A stretch of DNA of 16,054 bases from Pelomonas sp036401055 (GCA_036401055.1 DASWWC010000291.1:1-16054); one strand, 5' to 3'; shown: positions 1 to 7,859, numbered from the stretch's first letter. Notes: generated by a model from the sequence alone, not told the origin. Program-made: numbers and translations.

Positions 1-2
1 TG

Positions 3-86
3 AGCAGGGCGCCGGTCGCACCGGCCGCGCCGCTGGCGGCCCCGGCTGCCGCAGCGGCGGCCGACGACGACTGGACCTCGTTCTGA
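3..86 (+). CDS. C-terminal tail of a probable methyl-accepting chemotaxis protein (partial)
   Basis: Only the last 27 codons are inside the window, ending at TGA 84-86. The peptide is a low-complexity Ala/Pro linker followed by DDDWTSF. A flexible Ala/Pro-rich tail ending in an acidic patch plus W-x-x-F is typical of chemoreceptors, where a C-terminal pentapeptide of NWETF type docks CheR/CheB methylation enzymes. The final WTSF fits that pattern loosely. No signalling domain is visible here, so the assignment rests only on tail style. The next gene starts 16 bases later on the same strand, but a functional link is not evident. Confidence 0.5.
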   Translation, partial: SRAPVAPAAPLAAPAAAAAADDDWTSF

Positions 87-102
87 GCCCCCGGCAGCGG
101 CG

Positions 103-1050
103 ATGAAGCGCATCCACGTGGTGGACTCGCACACCGGCGGCGAGCCCACGCGCGTGGTCATCCAGGGCTTCCCCGAACTGGGCCGCGGCGCCATGGCCCA
201 GCGCCGCGAGCTGCTGGCGCTGGAGCACGACCGCTTCCGCCGCGCCACGCTGCTGGAGCCGCGCGGCAGCGAGGTGCTGGTGGGCGCGCTGCTGTGCGAA
301 CCGGTCGATCCGGCCCACACGGCCGGCGTGATCTTCTTCAACAACGCCGGGTATCTCGGCATGTGCGGCCACGGCAGCATCGGCCTGATCGCGACGCTGG
401 CCCACCTGGGCCGCATCCGGCCGGGCGAACATGTCATCGAGACGCCGGTGGGCGATGTGCTGGCGACGCTGCACGAGGACGGCCGGGTCAGCGTGCGCAA
501 CGTGCCGTCCTACCGGCTGGCCGCCGGGGTGCCCGTGCGGCTGCCGACGGGCCAGACCGTCAGCGGCGACATCGCCTGGGGCGGCAACTGGTTCTTCCTG
601 TGCAGCGACCACGGCCAGACCGTGGACCCGACGCGCGTGGCTGCGCTGACCGACTACGCCGCCATGCTGGGCGAGGCGCTGCACGCGCAAGGCCATCGCG
701 GCGCGGACGGCGCCGTCATCGACCACATCGAGCTGTTCGCGCCCGCGGACGGCGCCATCGCCGACTCGCGCAGCTTCGTGCTGTGCCCCGGCCGCCAGTA
801 CGACCGCTCGCCCTGCGGCACCGGCACCAGCGCCAAGCTGGCCTGCCTGGCCGCGGCGGGCGCGCTGCCGCCCGGCCGCGTATGGCGCCAGGCGAGCGTC
901 ATCGGCAGCGTGTTCGAGGCCTGGTACGAGCGGGCCGCAACGGGCGATGCGGCGAGCATCGTGCCCACCATCCGCGGCCGCGCCTTCATCAGCGCGGAGG
1001 CCACGCTCATCGTCGACCCGGCCGACCCCTTCGGCTGGGGGCTGGGCTGA
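103..1050 (+). CDS. lhpA: 4-hydroxyproline 2-epimerase (proline racemase family)
   Basis: A 315-residue cytoplasmic enzyme of the proline racemase superfamily. It should interconvert trans-4-hydroxy-L-proline and cis-4-hydroxy-D-proline, the first step of bacterial hydroxyproline catabolism. The N-terminus (DSHTGGEPTRVV, residues 8-19) is the family signature. Both catalytic cysteines are present: Cys88 in GMCGHGSIGL and Cys238 in DRSPCGTGTSAKLA. The second Cys argues against trans-3-hydroxyproline dehydratase, which has Thr there. Blocks such as GDIAWGGNWFF (155-165) and VPTIRGRAFISAEATL (287-302) are close to the epimerase subgroup rather than true proline racemase. The length is normal. 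The start ATG has no strong Shine-Dalgarno sequence but matches the family N-terminus. No other hydroxyproline-pathway gene is visible in the window. Confidence 0.9.
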   Translation: MKRIHVVDSHTGGEPTRVVIQGFPELGRGAMAQRRELLALEHDRFRRATLLEPRGSEVLVGALLCEPVDPAHTAGVIFFNNAGYLGMCGHGSIGLIATLAHLGRIRPGEHVIETPVGDVLATLHEDGRVSVRNVPSYRLAAGVPVRLPTGQTVSGDIAWGGNWFFLCSDHGQTVDPTRVAALTDYAAMLGEALHAQGHRGADGAVIDHIELFAPADGAIADSRSFVLCPGRQYDRSPCGTGTSAKLACLAAAGALPPGRVWRQASVIGSVFEAWYERAATGDAASIVPTIRGRAFISAEATLIVDPADPFGWGLG

Positions 1051-1095
1051 CGCCGAGGCGCGTACCGCTCGTTCAGGCCGTCACGGGGGCGGCAC

Positions 1096-1857
1096 TCATT
1101 CGCCCGCGCGATGCCGCTGCAGGGCGCCCACCACCCGCGCGAACGCAGGCATGAGCTCGCCCCAGGCGCGGCCGTCCAGCGTGCCTGGCCGGCGCAGCAC
1201 GCCGGGCCGGGGCCCGCCCCGCCCCACGCCCCGGCCGGCGAACGCGATGGTGTTGCTGCATTCGTCGTCGCCGACGAGCAGCACGTCGCCGTCGAAGGCA
1301 CGCTCTATCCGGGCCGCATGCCGTGCGAACTCGGGGTGTGCGGTGTGCAGGTTGACGACCAGGATGCCGTCACCGCGCAGGATCTCGCGGCAGTCGTCGT
1401 AGAAGGCCTGCGAGCACAGCGCCGGCGGCTGGCCTTCGTGGTCGAAGCCATCCACCAGCAGCACATCCAGCCGGTCGCGGCCCTGGCGCACGAAGTCGGC
1501 GCCGTCGCCGCGGCGGATCTGCAGGCGCACGTCGTCCGGCGGCACCTGGAACTGGTCGCGCAGCGCGATGACGTGGGGGTTGATCTCGACGACCTCGATG
1601 CGCGTGTCGCCCAGGTGGCGGTGGCAGAACTTGGCCAGCGAGCCGCCGCCCAGGCCGATCATGGCCAACTGCTCGGGCCTCGGCACGAACAGCAGGAACG
1701 CCATCATGGTGCGCGTGTAGGCGAGGTCCAGCGCGTCAGGGTTTTGCAGCCGCATGCGGCTCTGGATCTCGCAGATCGAGAAATGCAGCGCCCTGGAATC
1801 CAGCGTCTCGTAGACGAAGGGCTTGACGAACTGGCGGTGGTCTGCGGTGTCGGGCAT
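1096..1857 (-). CDS. Spermidine-synthase-like (SAM-methyltransferase fold) protein
   Basis: A 253-residue protein with a Rossmann methyltransferase core. Motif I is MIGLGGGSLAKF (residues 66-77), the acidic nucleoside-binding end is VVEINP (89-94), a GDGADF block lies at 118-123, and LLVDGFDHEGQP (133-144) sits where spermidine synthases carry their catalytic Asp motif. The usual DSSDP-type sequence is altered to VDGFDHEG, so true putrescine aminopropyltransferase activity is doubtful. Such SpeE-like proteins are common in Proteobacteria with undefined substrates. The frame stays open upstream to 2043, but the extension is Arg/Pro-rich and non-conserved in style. The ATG at 1857, giving MPDTADHRQF, is therefore preferred. 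It is convergent with the epimerase (45-base gap). Confidence 0.8.
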   Translation of the reverse strand: MPDTADHRQFVKPFVYETLDSRALHFSICEIQSRMRLQNPDALDLAYTRTMMAFLLFVPRPEQLAMIGLGGGSLAKFCHRHLGDTRIEVVEINPHVIALRDQFQVPPDDVRLQIRRGDGADFVRQGRDRLDVLLVDGFDHEGQPPALCSQAFYDDCREILRGDGILVVNLHTAHPEFARHAARIERAFDGDVLLVGDDECSNTIAFAGRGVGRGGPRPGVLRRPGTLDGRAWGELMPAFARVVGALQRHRAGE

Positions 1858-2077
1858 GGCGTCGGGGTGAGAGCGTCGGTTCAGCGCGGCAGGTCGGCAA
1901 TCGACGGTGGCGACGCCATCGGCACCCGCAGCAGTGCGAGGGGAATCGCGGCGGCAGCGCCGAAGTGCCCGAGGGTCAGTGCGCCGGCGAGACGGTGAAG
2001 GAAACCGGGGCTCGCAAGACCATCCAATGCGATTCCCATTCACATAACATTATCATTCAATGAGCATAGGAGCCGGC
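1858..2077. promoter_or_regulatory. Divergent intergenic region between the SpeE-like gene and the RHH gene
   Basis: This 220-base gap must hold the promoters of two divergent genes. Most of it is GC-rich and featureless. An AT-rich stretch at 2041-2060 (cacataacattatcattcaa) stands out against the background and contains TATCAT (2051-2056), a possible -10 element about 10 bases before the ribosome binding site of the downstream gene. No convincing -35 hexamer could be placed at 16-18 bases. Confidence 0.35.
2067..2072 (+). promoter_or_regulatory. Ribosome binding site fixing the RHH start
   Basis: TAGGAG lies five bases before ATG 2078. The in-frame upstream ATG at 2060 has no such site, so the downstream ATG is the likely start. 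Confidence 0.75.
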
Positions 2078-2266
2078 ATGGAACAGAAAACCGCCCGCCT
2101 GACCGTCCTCATCGACCCGGACAAGAAGAAGGCCTTCGAGACTTTGTGCGCGCAGCAGGACGTGACGCCCTCGCAAGTGGTGAGGCGGCTGATCCGCGAC
2201 TATCTGGCGGCGCACGGCGTGGCGTTCACGCCCGGGGGCGGCGAGGACAGCGCCACGCCGCGCTGA
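2078..2266 (+). CDS. Small ribbon-helix-helix (CopG/MetJ-Arc type) DNA-binding protein
   Basis: A 62-residue protein beginning MEQKTARLTVLIDP. It shows the RHH layout: a short basic beta-strand (ARLTVLID, residues 6-13), helix A (DKKKAFETLCAQQ, 15-27), a turn DVTPSQ, then helix B (VVRRLIRDYLAAHG, 34-47) and a short flexible Gly-rich tail. Such proteins dimerise and bind operators, acting as repressors or antitoxins. No toxin partner lies beside it: the next gene is a convergent NTF2-like protein five bases away, so antitoxin status is unsupported. The strong AGGAG site and a local AT-rich promoter-like region suggest independent expression. Its target is unknown. Confidence 0.8.
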   Translation: MEQKTARLTVLIDPDKKKAFETLCAQQDVTPSQVVRRLIRDYLAAHGVAFTPGGGEDSATPR

Positions 2267-2271
2267 GCGCG

Positions 2272-2628
2272 TCAGCCGCCCGGGTCGGCGTCGCCGCGGC
2301 CGATGTACGCGCGGATGGCGCTGATCCGATGGTCGGCATCGATGTCGAACACATCGACGACATGGATCTCGTCCCGCCCGTCGATGACGATGCGCAGCTC
2401 GGCCGCCACGCCGCCCGGGTGTTCGCACAGGGTCAGTATGTCGATGTGCAGCCGCTGCACGGCCTCGAAGTTCTTGCGCGTCTCGGCCAGCGCCGCTGCC
2501 TTGCCGACGACGCGGAGCTTCCAGTCGCGCAGCGTGACGGCTTCGGCCAGCAACGGCTCGACGGCCGCGAGGTCGCGGGCGGCATAGGCCGCGAGGTAGG
2601 CGCGGACGAGAGCGAATCGCGCCGACAT
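2272..2628 (-). CDS. NTF2-like / SnoaL-type small protein
   Basis: A 118-residue protein with the NTF2-like cone-fold pattern: an N-terminal helix (RFALVRAYLAAYAARDLAAV, residues 4-23), a leader into LLAEAVTLRDW, a second helix region and late beta strands (EIHVVDVFDIDADHRISAIRAY). The central FxxxxH-type layout and final IRAYIG are typical of nuclear transport factor 2 family and SnoaL-like polyketide cyclases. The catalytic activity is unknown. Its ATG lies one base downstream of the nrdJ stop codon, so translation is probably coupled to nrdJ and the two form an operon. It ends five bases from the convergent RHH gene, leaving no room for a classical terminator. Its link to ribonucleotide reduction is positional only. 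Confidence 0.75.
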   Translation of the reverse strand: MSARFALVRAYLAAYAARDLAAVEPLLAEAVTLRDWKLRVVGKAAALAETRKNFEAVQRLHIDILTLCEHPGGVAAELRIVIDGRDEIHVVDVFDIDADHRISAIRAYIGRGDADPGG

Positions 2629-2629
2629 G

Positions 2630-5600
2630 TCAGCCGCACTGCCCGACGTAGCCGCAGGCCGTGCAGAAGTCGCAGCCGTCCTTGTGGATCATGGTCGCGT
2701 TGCCGCACTCCGGGCAGGGCTTGCCGGCCTGCACCTGCAGCGTGCCGGAGGCCGCCGCGAGCTTGGGCGCCGGCGTCTGCAGCAGGCCCATGTCGACCAG
2801 CGGCTGGCCGGCCTCGTCGAGGATGCCCAGCATCGCGTAGCGGTGGATGACCAGCCGCGCGACATAGGCCACGGTGGACGGCCACACCTGCTGGCGCCGC
2901 TCGCCATTCAAGGTCGGCACCGGCGCCATGAAGTGGCCCAGCGGCTCGCCCACGTTGAGCAGCTTGCGCAGCTTCATCGCGATCCAGCCCGGGTCCATCA
3001 CGCGCATGTCCAGGCTCAGCAGCCGCGCCAGGCCGTCCAGCGCTTTGGGGTAGTTGCCCGAGAAGCCCATCGCGCAGGGGCGTGTGACCGAGCCGCCGTC
3101 CGGGGTGGGCAGCACCACCTCCTTCAGCGTCAGCGTGAACTGCTCGTTGGTGGCCGGGTTGTCCACGTCGACGGCCCAGGCCAGCGTGCCGGACGTGCCG
3201 GTGCGCGGCTCGTTGCGGCTGAACATCGCGTCCACCACCGGCGTGGCCCCGCCCTCCTGCAGCGCGCCGAGCTGCTCGCAGCGCCAGCGGATGACGGCGG
3301 CCGTCGCGGCGACGACGCCGGGGAACAGGCGCTTCTCGCCGCTGGGCGGCATGGACATCTCGAAGGCGCGCTCCTCGGCCACGGTGGCCAGCGCGTCGAG
3401 CTTCAGGCGCAGCCAGGCAGCGTCGTTGGTGCGCAGGTCGGTGGACAGCGTCTTGGCCAGCGCGGCCAGGCCGCGCGGCTGCTCGGCGCCGTTGACCCAC
3501 ACTTCGAACGGCAGGTTGCGGCCGAACAGGCCGCCGTCGGGGCCGTCCAGCGGCAGTTCGCCGATGAACAGCGCGAAGTCGCCGTGCGGATGCTGGATCA
3601 GGTAGCTCCAGGCCGGGTTGCCGCCGGGCATGTCGGGCCGGCTGGGCCAGCGCAGCGAGGCGACAACGGTGTTGGGCAGGCGCTCCACGCGCAGCCGCTG
3701 GTTGGTGCCGTCGACTTCGGCACGCAAGGGCTCGGGCTGCTTGACCTCGGGCGTGACCGACAACACCGAGCCCAGCACGCTGTTGGGCCGGTAGGTGGCC
3801 AGGCCCTTCAGCTTGGACTGCCAGGCCTGCACGTAGAGGTCCTGGAAGTCCTCATACGGGTAGTCGGCCGGCACGTTGACCGTCTTGCTGATGGACGTGT
3901 CGATGAAGGGCGCGACGGCCGCGACCATGGCCGCATGGTCGGCCGCGCTCAGCTCCAGCGCGGTGACGAAGGCCTCGCTGAGCGGCGCATCGGCGCCAAA
4001 CAGGTGGCGGTACAGGCGCCAGGCATGGTCCTCGACCTGGTACTCCTTGAAGCCACCGCCCTCGGTCTGCGGCAGGCGCTTCTTGCGCGTGTAGGTCCAG
4101 GAAAAGGCCGGCTCGATGCCGTTGGACGCGTTGTCGGCGAAGGCCAGGCTGATGGTGCCGGTGGGCGCGATGGACAGCAGGTGCGAGTTGCGCAGGCCCT
4201 GGTTGCGGATCTTGTCCTTCAAGGCTTGCGGCAGGCGCGACGCGAAGCTGCCGCCGGACAGATACAGGTCGGCGTTGAACAGCGGGAAGCTGCCGCGCTC
4301 GGCGGCCAGGTCGCTGCTGGCCGCATAGGCCGCATCGCGCATCAGCTCGCTGATGCGGCCGGCCATGTCGCGCGCGGCCTGCGTGTCGTAGCGCAGGTTC
4401 AGCATGACCAGTGCGTCGCCCAGCCCCGTGAAGCCCAGGCCCACGCGGCGCTTGTTGGCGGCCTCCTGCTGCTGCGCGGGCAGCGGCCACGGGGTCACGT
4501 CCAGCACGTTGTCCAGCATGCGCGTGGCGACCGCCACGACGTCGGCAAAACCCGCCTCGTCGAACACGGGCTTTGCGCTGAACGGGTCGCGCACGAAGCG
4601 CGTCAGGTCGATGGAGCCCAGGCAGCAGCAGCCGTAGGGCGGCAATGGCTGCTCGGCGCAGTTGTGGACGTACAGGCCGTTGGCGTCAAAAGCATGAACG
4701 TGCTCGACGGTGACGTCGTAGACCGCCTCGACGCCGTCGGGTTCGATGGCCTCGACGGTGGCGGTGAAGCGCTCGCGATTCAGCTCGCGCCGGTAGCTGC
4801 CGAGCAGCTCGTCCAGGCGCGCCTGCTTGGCGCTGTCCTCGAAACCGATCAGCTCGGCATAGCGGCGCAGGTTGTCGCCGCTGATGACCAGTTCGTGCAC
4901 GGCGCGACGCTCGTAGTCACGCTCGCCGCCACGGCCATCGGGCAGCCGCTGCGGACCGGCGGGCTGGCGTTCGCGGTAGATCGCTGCGGCGATGCCCAGG
5001 CGCGCCAGCATGCGCTGCGCCGCCTGAAGTTGAGAGAGATCCGCCTGGGTCAGCCGCACGCTGACGCCCTTGTCCTGCGTGCCCTGCACGGAACCATCGG
5101 CATCGAACAGACCGCGCAGCAGGCCGCGGTGGAAGTCGGAGGACGTGGCCTCCATCGCCGGCGTGATGCCCTTGCTGCCAGGCTTTGCCCCCAGCGCACC
5201 GGCCAGGTCGCGCAGGCCGGTGGAGGCAAGGCGGAACTCACCCCGGCCCGCGATGGGCCGCTGCCAGCCCTGGAAGTCGGCACGGGAGACGACAGCCGCC
5301 CGCATCGCCGTCTCGGCGGCACGCATGACGCCGTCCACGCTGGCGGGCCGGTAGCTCACATCGCTGCCCACGGCCTTCAGCTCGGGCGCCCAGACGGACA
5401 GCACGGCCTTGTCGGCCTTGAGCGTGCCATCGCCGATCAGCAGCCCCAGCAGATAGCCCTCGGCCTCGCTGCGCGGGCCTTCCCAGCCTTGCAGCGCACG
5501 GTGGTCGTGCAGCATCAGCTCGTCGCCGGGCTTCACGTCGGCGGCCGGCACCCATTCGGCTTCGACGAGATAGCGCGTCTTGCGCGTGACGCGACGGACC

Positions 5601-6667
5601 GGGTGGTCGCCGGTCAGCCGCAGCGCATGACCCTCTCGGGTGCTGAGCTTCAGCACCGGCTTCACGCCCGTGGCGAAGAAGCCTGACGACTCGGTGGCAT
5701 AGGCCTTGCCGTCGACGATGGCCTGGAATGGCTGGCCGATCAACTCGCCCACCTGGCGTGGGCCTTCGCTGGTCATCGTCCAGGTGTCAGCCGTCACGCA
5801 CGGGTTGGTCGCCGCAATCGTCTCGCAGTAATGCAAGTTGTTGTCGGCATTGATGCGGTCCAGGAACAGCACGCCCGGCTCGGCGTGGTCGTAGGTGGAG
5901 CGCATGACCTGGTCCCACAGCTCGCGGGCGCGCACCTTGCGGTAGACCCACTGGCCGTCGCCGCGCTGATAGGCGCCGGCCGCGATCTGCTCGGCGCTGG
6001 GCAGGGCCTTGTGCGCCAACTCCACCATGCCGTCGGCCTGCACGGCCTCCATGAAGGCGTCGGTCACGCCGATGGAGATGTTGAAGTTGCGCAGGTCGCC
6101 CTCGTCCTTGGCGTGGATGAAGGCCTCGATGTCCGGATGGTCGCAGCGCAGCACGCCCATCTGCGCGCCGCGGCGGCTGCCGGCGCTTTCCACCGTCTCG
6201 CAGCTGCGGTCGAACACGCGCATGTAGCTGATGGGGCCGGACGCATGGCTGCGCGTGGAGCCCACCCAGGCACCCAGCGGGCGGATGCGGCTGAAGTCGT
6301 AGCCCACACCGCCGCCGCGGCGCATGGTCTCGGCGGCCTCGGTCAGCGCGGTGTAGATGCCCGGCACGCCGTCCTCGGCCGTGGCGATGGAGTCGCCCAC
6401 CGGCTGCACGAAGCAGTTGATGAGCGTCGCCGACAGCTCGGTGCCGGCGGCCGACATGATGCGCCCGGCCGGCACGAAGCCGCGCTGCTGGGCTTCGAGG
6501 AAGGCGGCCGTCCACCGGGCGCGCTCGGCCGGCTTCTCGGCGGCGGCCAGCGCATGGGCCACGCGCTCGCGCAGTTCGTCGGCGTGCAGCTCGCCGCCCT
6601 TGGCGTACTTCTCGATCAGGACTTCGCTGGAGATGTCCTGCATGGGCAGGTCGATGGTGGAGCTCAC
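2630..6667 (-). CDS. nrdJ: Adenosylcobalamin-dependent (class II) ribonucleotide reductase precursor with intein
   Basis: It makes deoxyribonucleotides using a B12-generated thiyl radical and needs no oxygen. The precursor is 1345 residues from GTG 6667; splicing out residues 290-669 leaves 965. Motifs: the first redox Cys in INCFVQPVGDS (Cys85); the radical-site N-P-C-x-E formed only after splicing (Asn288, Pro289 | Cys670, Glu672); YGCCCLGS (Cys680-682) at the partner redox position; PTGTIS (835-840) phosphate-binding loop; a C-terminal TSCPD-like region; and a Cys-rich tail (CPEC at 1318-1321, CDFCTACG at 1332-1339) expected to bind zinc or shuttle reducing equivalents. GTG 6667 is preferred because GAGGTG (6676-6671) precedes it and the LexA-type box falls in any longer version; ATG 6643 is an alternative. 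It is followed at once by an NTF2-like gene. Confidence 0.95.
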   Translation of the reverse strand: MSSTIDLPMQDISSEVLIEKYAKGGELHADELRERVAHALAAAEKPAERARWTAAFLEAQQRGFVPAGRIMSAAGTELSATLINCFVQPVGDSIATAEDGVPGIYTALTEAAETMRRGGGVGYDFSRIRPLGAWVGSTRSHASGPISYMRVFDRSCETVESAGSRRGAQMGVLRCDHPDIEAFIHAKDEGDLRNFNISIGVTDAFMEAVQADGMVELAHKALPSAEQIAAGAYQRGDGQWVYRKVRARELWDQVMRSTYDHAEPGVLFLDRINADNNLHYCETIAATNPCVTADTWTMTSEGPRQVGELIGQPFQAIVDGKAYATESSGFFATGVKPVLKLSTREGHALRLTGDHPVRRVTRKTRYLVEAEWVPAADVKPGDELMLHDHRALQGWEGPRSEAEGYLLGLLIGDGTLKADKAVLSVWAPELKAVGSDVSYRPASVDGVMRAAETAMRAAVVSRADFQGWQRPIAGRGEFRLASTGLRDLAGALGAKPGSKGITPAMEATSSDFHRGLLRGLFDADGSVQGTQDKGVSVRLTQADLSQLQAAQRMLARLGIAAAIYRERQPAGPQRLPDGRGGERDYERRAVHELVISGDNLRRYAELIGFEDSAKQARLDELLGSYRRELNRERFTATVEAIEPDGVEAVYDVTVEHVHAFDANGLYVHNCAEQPLPPYGCCCLGSIDLTRFVRDPFSAKPVFDEAGFADVVAVATRMLDNVLDVTPWPLPAQQQEAANKRRVGLGFTGLGDALVMLNLRYDTQAARDMAGRISELMRDAAYAASSDLAAERGSFPLFNADLYLSGGSFASRLPQALKDKIRNQGLRNSHLLSIAPTGTISLAFADNASNGIEPAFSWTYTRKKRLPQTEGGGFKEYQVEDHAWRLYRHLFGADAPLSEAFVTALELSAADHAAMVAAVAPFIDTSISKTVNVPADYPYEDFQDLYVQAWQSKLKGLATYRPNSVLGSVLSVTPEVKQPEPLRAEVDGTNQRLRVERLPNTVVASLRWPSRPDMPGGNPAWSYLIQHPHGDFALFIGELPLDGPDGGLFGRNLPFEVWVNGAEQPRGLAALAKTLSTDLRTNDAAWLRLKLDALATVAEERAFEMSMPPSGEKRLFPGVVAATAAVIRWRCEQLGALQEGGATPVVDAMFSRNEPRTGTSGTLAWAVDVDNPATNEQFTLTLKEVVLPTPDGGSVTRPCAMGFSGNYPKALDGLARLLSLDMRVMDPGWIAMKLRKLLNVGEPLGHFMAPVPTLNGERRQQVWPSTVAYVARLVIHRYAMLGILDEAGQPLVDMGLLQTPAPKLAAASGTLQVQAGKPCPECGNATMIHKDGCDFCTACGYVGQCG
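4661..5800 (-). mobile_element. LAGLIDADG-containing intein inside nrdJ
   Basis: A 380-residue in-frame insertion. Splicing residues by intein numbering: Cys1 in CVTADTWTMTSEG (block A); T63 and H66 in LTGDHPV (block B TxxH); VYDVTVEHVHAFDANG (block F); and a final GLYVHN with His379 and Asn380, followed by Cys+1 of the host. All residues needed for standard class 1 protein splicing are present. Two LAGLIDADG motifs lie in the centre, LLGLLIGDG (DNA 5452-5426) and LRGLFDADG (5119-5093), each keeping its catalytic Asp (124 and 235), so the homing endonuclease may be intact. The host flanks are ATNP and CAEQPLPP. The +1 residue is the reductase's thiyl-radical cysteine. Base composition is only slightly different from nrdJ, suggesting adaptation to the host. 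Confidence 0.95.
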
Positions 6668-6670
6668 GGT

Positions 6671-6676
6671 CACCTC
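6671..6676 (-). promoter_or_regulatory. Ribosome binding site favouring the GTG start of nrdJ
   Basis: On the minus strand GAGGTG is followed by ACC and GTG (6667-6665). ATG 6643 lacks a comparable site. Confidence 0.6.
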
Positions 6677-6681
6677 AAATG

Positions 6682-6697
6682 CTGTACGAAAATACAG
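6682..6697 (-). promoter_or_regulatory. Candidate LexA (SOS) box upstream of nrdJ
   Basis: On the coding strand the sequence reads CTGTATTTTCGTACAG: perfect CTGT and ACAG arms with an 8-base AT-rich spacer, the consensus for LexA sites in Gamma- and Betaproteobacteria. Its inner edge lies 14 bases before the GTG start, within the 61-base gap between eipA and nrdJ. A weak sigma70-like pair, TTGTGC (6720-6715) and TGTATT (6696-6691) with 18-base spacing, would place the box over the -10 element, a position expected to repress. Induction by DNA damage is inferred, not shown. Confidence 0.7.
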
Positions 6698-6728
6698 TCT
6701 ACGCCTCGCCAGCGGCACAAGCCAGTGG

Positions 6729-7295
6729 TCAAAACGGATTGATGCTCTTCTCGCGGCGGTAGTGGATGTAGCCCACGCTGGCCCCCGCGCGAAGGCCCAC
6801 TCCCAGGCGGATGGGCGCCAGCGTGATGCCGTTCAGGCGCTGGTAGTTGATGCCGGCGCCGCCGATGTAGTACAGGCTGCCGTCCACGCCGGGGAAGCGC
6901 TGGTAGATGGCGCTGGCACGGGGCAGCTTGTAGACCAGCGTGAACACCTTGGACGCGTTGGCGCCCAGGTCAAAGCCGATGGACGGCCCGGCCCAGAACA
7001 CCTTGGACGCGCCGCCACCCTTCATCCGCAGCTCGCCCTCGCCGTAGCGCAGGCCCACGGTGATGGCGGCGCCGGCCTCCTGGCCCTTGATGTAGGCATT
7101 GGGCCGGCCCTGCTCCTTAAAGGCCTTCTCGATGACCTTGGCCAGGCCCTCGGTGGTCTGGCCGAAGAACTCGGTGGCGGCCTTCAGCACCGAGTCCTCG
7201 TCGTAGGTGGCATCGTCGTCGGCCGCGGCGGCAGGCAATGCCGAGGCGGCCGCCAGGGCGGCGAGCTGTTGCAGGTGCTGGCGGCGGTCGATCAT
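6729..7295 (-). CDS. eipA: EipA-family (DUF1134) periplasmic envelope protein
   Basis: A 188-residue exported protein. The N-terminus MIDRRQHLQQLAALAAASAL with Ala-rich PAAAA before ADDD is a signal peptide; the RR pair before a hydrophobic stretch hints at Tat export, though the motif is imperfect. The mature part matches DUF1134: GQTTEGLAKVIEKAF (45-59), NAYIKGQEAGAAITVGLRYGEG (66-87), VFWAGPSIGFDLG (99-111), LVYKLPRASAIYQRFPGVDG (120-139) and a closing LAPIRLGVGLRAGASVGYI (159-177). Brucella EipA of this family is a small periplasmic beta-barrel supporting envelope integrity; a similar role is inferred here. The start at 7295 is set by AGGAG (7305-7301). An upstream in-frame ATG (7376) is rejected because it would put a basic tail before the signal peptide. 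nrdJ follows 61 bases downstream with its own control site. Confidence 0.85.
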   Translation of the reverse strand: MIDRRQHLQQLAALAAASALPAAAADDDATYDEDSVLKAATEFFGQTTEGLAKVIEKAFKEQGRPNAYIKGQEAGAAITVGLRYGEGELRMKGGGASKVFWAGPSIGFDLGANASKVFTLVYKLPRASAIYQRFPGVDGSLYYIGGAGINYQRLNGITLAPIRLGVGLRAGASVGYIHYRREKSINPF

Positions 7296-7395
7296 GGCGT
7301 CTCCTGGTGACATTCCCGAAGCGGCCCAGCATAAACAAGGCAACGTGAACTTTCGCCGCCTTTTGCCCCTGTACACAACCTAGACTCGCCGGACC

Positions 7396-7830
7396 ATGTC
7401 GTCCAACCCCGACCTGCAGCGCCTGTCCGCTGCCCTCGAATACGTCGACCTCGCCGCCGGGCTCTACCTGGCCGGCGGCGCCGACCAGGCCGCGCGCCTG
7501 CTGGCGGCCGCGGCCGAGCAGCAGCTGGGCGACCTGGTGCGGCTGATCGACGCGCCCAGCGCCACTGTGGACACGCGCGAACTGCTGGCCCGCGTGGCGC
7601 GCGCCCACCGGCCGGCGGTCGTCGCGCCACGGGAGCAGCCCGAACGCGACTGGGACGAGCACCCCACGCAGACCGACGCCGCGCGCGAGGAAACCGTGGC
7701 CTTCCTGCGTGCCGCCTGGTTCATGCTGGAAGCCATGGGCCTGGCCGCACTGGCGCCCGAGCGGCTGCAGCAGGCCGTGGACAACAGCACCGTGTTCGGC
7801 AGTGCCGACGCGCTGGACACCTTCGTCTAG
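7396..7830 (+). CDS. Hypothetical protein, alpha-helical
   Basis: A 144-residue soluble protein not recognised from any named family. It is Ala/Leu-rich and predicted helical in the first half (LQRLSAALEYVDLAAGLYLAGGADQAARLL, residues 7-36) and again at the end (FLRAAWFMLEAMGLAALAPERLQQAVDN, 101-128), joined by a Pro/Arg/Asp-rich linker (residues 70-95). There is no signal peptide, membrane helix or Cys cluster. Reading-frame codon bias (GC at third positions) and the 40-base spacing to the PilZ gene support a real, co-transcribed gene. It is divergent from eipA across about 100 bases. The role may relate to c-di-GMP signalling by neighbourhood, but this is speculation. Confidence 0.7.
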   Translation: MSSNPDLQRLSAALEYVDLAAGLYLAGGADQAARLLAAAAEQQLGDLVRLIDAPSATVDTRELLARVARAHRPAVVAPREQPERDWDEHPTQTDAAREETVAFLRAAWFMLEAMGLAALAPERLQQAVDNSTVFGSADALDTFV

Positions 7831-7859
7831 CATCTGCAGCCCCGGCCAGAGCCCCCCGC

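Noticed and set aside
1858..2043. N-terminal extension of the SpeE-like protein
   Set aside because: Arg/Pro-rich, no ribosome binding site, and it would run into the promoter region of the divergent gene.
2041..2062. Possible Fur box (minus strand AATGATAATGTTATG)
   Set aside because: Only one good GATAAT unit; about half of the 19-base consensus matches, and the neighbouring genes have no iron link.
2627..5686. Open frame of 1019 codons on the plus strand
   Set aside because: It lies wholly opposite nrdJ and the intein; the composition is Gln/Val/Arg/His-rich without domains, as expected from the antisense of GC-rich coding DNA.
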